Source of the DNA: Nocardioides sp. | GTDB lineage: Bacteria; Actinomycetota; Actinomycetes; Propionibacteriales; Nocardioidaceae | Direction: 5' to 3' | DNA: 9,488 nt | Assembly (NCBI GenBank): GCA_030452025.1 | Contig: JAKDNC010000093.1 | Span: forward strand, 1-9,488 | Shown here: piece by piece, positions 6,500-9,488 of the stretch | Layout of the letters: every line of letters starts with the position of its first letter | Position numbering within the stretch: position 1 is the stretch's first letter | Translations under genes and position numbers: made by a program | Notes under the pieces: generated by a model | The model's input: only the letters and a program-made list of their open reading frames with translations | Told to the model about the DNA's origin: nothing | The model's database searches: none

Positions 6500-8860
6500 T
6501 CAGTGGTGGGTCAACCGGGCCGCCAGCTGCTCGCCGTCGGACCCGTGATCCTGCTCGGCGGCAAGGTCGAACCGGACCCACGCGACGGCGCCCTCGAATC
6601 GGTTGTGCACCGGCAGGTAGTCGTCGGTCACCGGGGTGCCCCGGTCGACGCCGACGTTGAACGACTCGTCGAACGAGAAGTAGTAGGCCGTGGTCGCATC
6701 GACCCTCCCCTGCCCGGCCTCCCGGCCATCGACCTCGAGGGTGACCACTGCCCCACTGCCCGGCCGTCCACCGTCGTAGTCGAAGCGCATCACCAGCTCG
6801 TGGTCGCCGACCCCGAGTGGCCGGTCCGCGCGGATCGTCGTCAGGTCCTGTCCGAAACGGTTGTAGGCATAGGCCGCCACGCCGTCGAGACAATAGAGAG
6901 ACCAGCCGCCGAATCGGCCACCCTGGGCCACGACCACTCCACTGGTTCCGTCGCGGGTGATCTGCAGGGAGGCGGTGATGGTGTGCGAGCGGTTCTTGAC
7001 GTTCGGGGCGGCCTCCTCGGTGAGCCGCCCGACCCGGGGGCCGAAGGTCATCGAGCCCCGGCCGTGGTGCAGGTCCAGGCGGCCGGCGACCTGCGGGTTC
7101 TCCCGCTCGGTGACCCGGGCGTCGAGCGGGAAGACCTGGTGCCCTCGGGCCTCGTCGGTGAAAACCTGCTGCAGCTCCCGGACGCGCCCTGGCGGCTGGG
7201 CGGCCAGGTCGTGGGCCGGGGGGCAGTCGGGGGTCGGGTCGTAGAGCTCCCAAACGTCGTCCTCGAAGGGACGGTCGCTGCTGTTGACCATCTCCCACGG
7301 CGTCCCGTGCCGGGTCGCCGCGGTCCACCCCTCATGGTAGACGCCGCGGTTGCCGACCATCTCGAAATACTGCGTCGTACGTCGCTCCTCGGCGCCCGGA
7401 TCGTCGAAGGAGTAGCGCATGCTGATCCCCTCGATCGGCTGCTGCGCAACGCCACCTACGGTCTCCGGGGCGGGCAGACCAGCGGCGTCGAGCACGGTCG
7501 GGAGCAGGTCGATGACGTGGTGCCACTGGTTCCGGACCTCGCCTCGAGACTCGATGCCGTTGCCCCAGCGCACGATCAGGCCATCGCGGGTCCCGCCGTA
7601 GTGGGAGGCGACCTGCTTGGTCCACTGGTACGGCGTGTTCATCGCCAGCGCCCAGCCCACCGGATAGATCGGGTACGTCGACGGGCCTCCGAGCTGGTCC
7701 AGCCGGGTGTCCATGTAGTCCGTGTCGTCGGAGAAGCCGTGGCCCACGAGATGCTCGCGGAAGGTGCCGTTCGGCCCGCCCTCCCCCGAGGCTCCGTTGT
7801 CGCCGAGCATGTAGACGAAGAACGTGTCGTCGAGGACACCGAACTCTTCGAGGGCATCGACGAAACGACCCACCTGGGTGTCGGCGTGCTCAGCGAATCC
7901 GGCGTAGGTCTCCATGAACCGCGCGGCCACCCGGCGCCCGGCGTCGTCGAGCTCGTCCCAGTGCGGGATGCCGCTGGACCACGGCGCCAGGTCGGCCTCC
8001 TCGGGCACGATCCCGAGCTCCTTCTGTCGCGCGAGGGTGGCATCACGCTGCGCGTCCCAGCCGGCGTCGAACCGGCCGGCGTACTTCTCGATCCACTCGG
8101 GCGCGACGTGGAACGGCGCGTGGGTGGCACCGAGAGCGAGGTAGGTGAAGAACGGCTTGTCGGGAGTGAGCGCCTGGTGGGTCGAGACCCAGTCGATCGC
8201 ATGATCCACCAGGTCCTCGGTGAGGTGGTAGCCGTCCTCGGGGAGCCGGTCGGGTTCGACGGGAGTGGTGCCACAGAAGAGTTGCGGGTACCAGTGGTTC
8301 ATCTCCGCCCCCATGAACCCGTAGAAGTTGTCGAACCCCTCGCCGGTCGGCCACCGCGTGAACGGGCCGGACGGGTTGACCTCGACCGGCGGCGTCTGGT
8401 GCCACTTGCCGAATGCGGCGGTGGAGTAGCCGTTGCCACCGAGGGTCTGCGCCAACGTGCCCGCGCTGGGTGGGCGGAAGCCGGTGTAGCCGGGCTCGGT
8501 CGTGGCCATCTCCGATGTCACGCCCATGCCGACGCTGTGGTGGTTGCGGCCGGTGAGCAGTGCCTGCCGGGTCGGGGAGCACAGCGACGTCACGTGAAAC
8601 CTGCTGTAGCGCAGCCCCTCATCGGCCAAGCGTTCCGCGGTCGGCATCTCGCAGGGGCCGCCGTAGGGCGAGGACGCCCCGAACCCCATGTCATCGATCA
8701 GCACGACCACGACGTTGGGCGCTCCGGCGGGCGCCCGGACCGGCGCGACCGGCGGCGGCGACGTGCGGCTCTCCCGTCCGTCCCGATTGGGAGCGGGAAG
8801 TTGCACGTCGAGCGGCAGGTGGCGACGGTCAGGGGAGTTCACCTCCCCATCGGAACACAC
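6500..8860 (-). CDS. Arylsulfatase, type I formylglycine sulfatase (AtsD-like, two-domain)
   Basis: Encodes 786 residues, hydrolysing a sulfate ester. The alkaline-phosphatase-like catalytic domain runs from about 47 to 575. It has VLIDDMGFG with metal ligands D56 and D57, the sulfatase signature CSPTRQALLTGR (94-105) whose C94 should become formylglycine, GKWH (K152, H154), THAPFH (H247), GDNGASGEGGPNG with metal ligands D354 and N355, and K415 in WTKQVASHYGG. A C-terminal beta-rich domain (about 620-765, with FNVGVDRGTPVTDDY) is typical of the roughly 790-residue actinobacterial sulfatases that resemble M. tuberculosis AtsD as I recall it. No signal peptide or lipobox is visible, so it is probably cytoplasmic. 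The substrate is unknown. The formylglycine-generating enzyme is not in the window. The start is taken as GTG 8860; GTG 8842, directly after GGGGAG, is possible, and the homologous N-terminal segment (RRHLPLDVQLP) lies downstream of both. It follows glpD by 53 bp on the same strand. Confidence 0.88.
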   Translation of the reverse strand: MCSDGEVNSPDRRHLPLDVQLPAPNRDGRESRTSPPPVAPVRAPAGAPNVVVVLIDDMGFGASSPYGGPCEMPTAERLADEGLRYSRFHVTSLCSPTRQALLTGRNHHSVGMGVTSEMATTEPGYTGFRPPSAGTLAQTLGGNGYSTAAFGKWHQTPPVEVNPSGPFTRWPTGEGFDNFYGFMGAEMNHWYPQLFCGTTPVEPDRLPEDGYHLTEDLVDHAIDWVSTHQALTPDKPFFTYLALGATHAPFHVAPEWIEKYAGRFDAGWDAQRDATLARQKELGIVPEEADLAPWSSGIPHWDELDDAGRRVAARFMETYAGFAEHADTQVGRFVDALEEFGVLDDTFFVYMLGDNGASGEGGPNGTFREHLVGHGFSDDTDYMDTRLDQLGGPSTYPIYPVGWALAMNTPYQWTKQVASHYGGTRDGLIVRWGNGIESRGEVRNQWHHVIDLLPTVLDAAGLPAPETVGGVAQQPIEGISMRYSFDDPGAEERRTTQYFEMVGNRGVYHEGWTAATRHGTPWEMVNSSDRPFEDDVWELYDPTPDCPPAHDLAAQPPGRVRELQQVFTDEARGHQVFPLDARVTERENPQVAGRLDLHHGRGSMTFGPRVGRLTEEAAPNVKNRSHTITASLQITRDGTSGVVVAQGGRFGGWSLYCLDGVAAYAYNRFGQDLTTIRADRPLGVGDHELVMRFDYDGGRPGSGAVVTLEVDGREAGQGRVDATTAYYFSFDESFNVGVDRGTPVTDDYLPVHNRFEGAVAWVRFDLAAEQDHGSDGEQLAARLTHH
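8832..8848. repeat. Perfect 6-bp inverted repeat at the sulfatase 5' end
   Basis: GGGGAG (8832-8837), loop TTCAC, CTCCCC (8843-8848). On the minus strand the first arm read is the purine-rich GGGGAG just before GTG 8842, so a hairpin here would mask a possible ribosome site and alternative start. It lies within the first codons if GTG 8860 is used. Confidence 0.5.
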
Positions 8861-8862
8861 CC

Positions 8863-8878
8863 GGTCAATGCGTTGACC
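8863..8878. promoter_or_regulatory. Perfect palindrome GGTCAA-tgcg-TTGACC, possible operator of the sulfatase gene
   Basis: Two 6-bp arms flank a 4-bp centre, and the repeat ends 2 bp before the proposed GTG start. Length, symmetry and position are typical of a dimeric repressor site. It sits in the 53-bp gap after glpD. The arms also contain TTGACC, resembling a -35 hexamer, but no -10 is correctly spaced ahead of the start. Confidence 0.5.
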
Positions 8879-8913
8879 CGAACTGCTCGTGGCGGTGGTC
8901 CGCAGGATCGTTC

Positions 8914-9488
8914 TCAGATGATGTCGCCGACCTGGACCCTGGCCTCGTCGGCCTCCTGGTCGGTGAGCTTGGCCTGACTCTGCCGCTCGGCCTCGACCCG
9001 CCGTCTGTAGTGATCGACCTCATCGGCCCTCCGCGCCTCGTCCCAGCCGAGCTCCGCGGCCATCAGCCTCGCGACCGAATCAGCGGCCGCCACGCCGCGG
9101 TCGAACATCTCGATCGAGATGCGGGTACGCCGGGTGAGGACGTCGTCGAGATGCTGCGCGCCCTCGTGGGTCACCGCGTAGACGACCTCCGCGCCCAGGT
9201 AGTCCTCAGCGCCGTCCACCGGCTGGGCGAGCTCGGGCCGCTGCGCGACGAGGTCGAGCAGGTCGTCGACCAGGCCGCCGTACCTGCCCAGGAGGTGGTC
9301 GATCCGCGCCACGTGCAGGCCGCTGCTCCGCGAGAGCAGCACTCGCTGGTTGGAGCGGGGCTCGAAACCCTCGGCGCCCAGAAGCGGCAGCCGGTCGGTG
9401 ATCGACTCACGCACGGTCAGGTTCACCGTCGTCTTGAGCGAGTGGGCAGCGGCCTCCACGGCGTCGCGGGCCATCACCCGGTAGGTCG
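8914..9488 (-). CDS. glpD: Aerobic glycerol-3-phosphate dehydrogenase, C-terminal part (5' end outside window)
   Basis: The frame is open from the window edge (TYRVMARDAV) to a TGA at 8914-8916, 190 whole codons, about a third of a normal GlpD (500-590 residues). This is the helical C-terminal DAO_C-type domain. Landmarks are LPLLGAEGFE, GLHVARIDHLLGRYG, GAEDYLGAEVVYAVTHEGA and the highly conserved LDDVLTRRTRISIEMFDRG, followed by a domain ending in a charged helix (DEVDHYRRRVEAERQSQ). The FAD-binding half lies outside. GlpD oxidises glycerol 3-phosphate to dihydroxyacetone phosphate at the inner face of the membrane and passes electrons to quinone, linking glycerol use to glycolysis and respiration. 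The motifs match actinobacterial GlpD strongly. ATG 9474 and GTG 9477 are internal codons, not the start. Confidence 0.93.
   Translation of the reverse strand, partial: TYRVMARDAVEAAAHSLKTTVNLTVRESITDRLPLLGAEGFEPRSNQRVLLSRSSGLHVARIDHLLGRYGGLVDDLLDLVAQRPELAQPVDGAEDYLGAEVVYAVTHEGAQHLDDVLTRRTRISIEMFDRGVAAADSVARLMAAELGWDEARRADEVDHYRRRVEAERQSQAKLTDQEADEARVQVGDII

Noticed and set aside
6390..6500. A KstR/KstR2 sterol-regulon operator upstream of the dehydrogenase and ChoD-like pair
   Set aside because: I looked for the AAC-NN-GTT and CAAG-NN-CTTG cores and found neither; the palindrome present has GTTT and AAAC in the opposite order.
6503..8977. An 824-codon open frame on the plus strand opposite the sulfatase
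   Set aside because: High-GC genes commonly leave a long open antisense frame. The sulfatase on the minus strand has every catalytic motif, while this translation is low-complexity Val/Gly/Arg-rich with no recognisable domain.
1..9488. CRISPR arrays, tRNA or rRNA genes, insertion sequences, phage or defence genes
   Set aside because: No regularly spaced repeats, no cloverleaf or rRNA segments recognised, and no transposase, integrase, nuclease or toxin-antitoxin-like frames.

Overview
The window is high-GC bacterial DNA with strongly GC-biased third codon positions, tightly packed genes, ATGA/TGATG stop-start overlaps, a GTG start and one leaderless-type promoter. Together with the proteins encoded (a ChoD-type GMC oxidoreductase, a GabD2-type aldehyde dehydrogenase, a roughly 790-residue AtsD-type sulfatase and a mycobacterial-like GlpD), this points to an actinobacterium. 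Something in or near the Nocardioidaceae is my best guess, made from recalled family resemblance and not from a search.

Left part, plus strand (1-2680): the last 44 codons of an unidentified gene, a 404-residue polytopic membrane protein that looks like an oligosaccharide flippase of the Wzx/MOP type, and a 444-residue CapK/PaaK-like adenylate-forming enzyme. The three overlap at stop-start junctions and so form one translationally coupled unit. It looks like the 3' end of an exopolysaccharide or glycoconjugate cluster. The unit ends in a perfect 14-bp inverted repeat that contains the last stop codon and has a G-rich loop.

Middle (2682-3046): a 365-bp gap between convergent genes. I see no convincing gene in it, but it holds an elaborate nested palindrome of about 83 nt (2809-2891).

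Right part, minus strand (read 9488 down to 3047): the C-terminal third of aerobic glycerol-3-phosphate dehydrogenase (glpD), a cytoplasmic-type arylsulfatase, a short gap with a likely leaderless promoter, then an aldehyde dehydrogenase coupled by ATGA to a GMC oxidoreductase. The last pair makes biochemical sense as a two-step oxidation (alcohol to aldehyde or ketone by the flavoprotein, aldehyde to acid by the dehydrogenase), although the natural substrate cannot be read from sequence.

I do not see a clearly new multi-gene system here. The most interesting signals are non-coding: the nested palindrome between the convergent operons, the stop-codon hairpin with a G-quadruplex-type loop, the paired inverted repeats around the sulfatase start, and the leaderless-type promoter of the dehydrogenase/oxidase pair.
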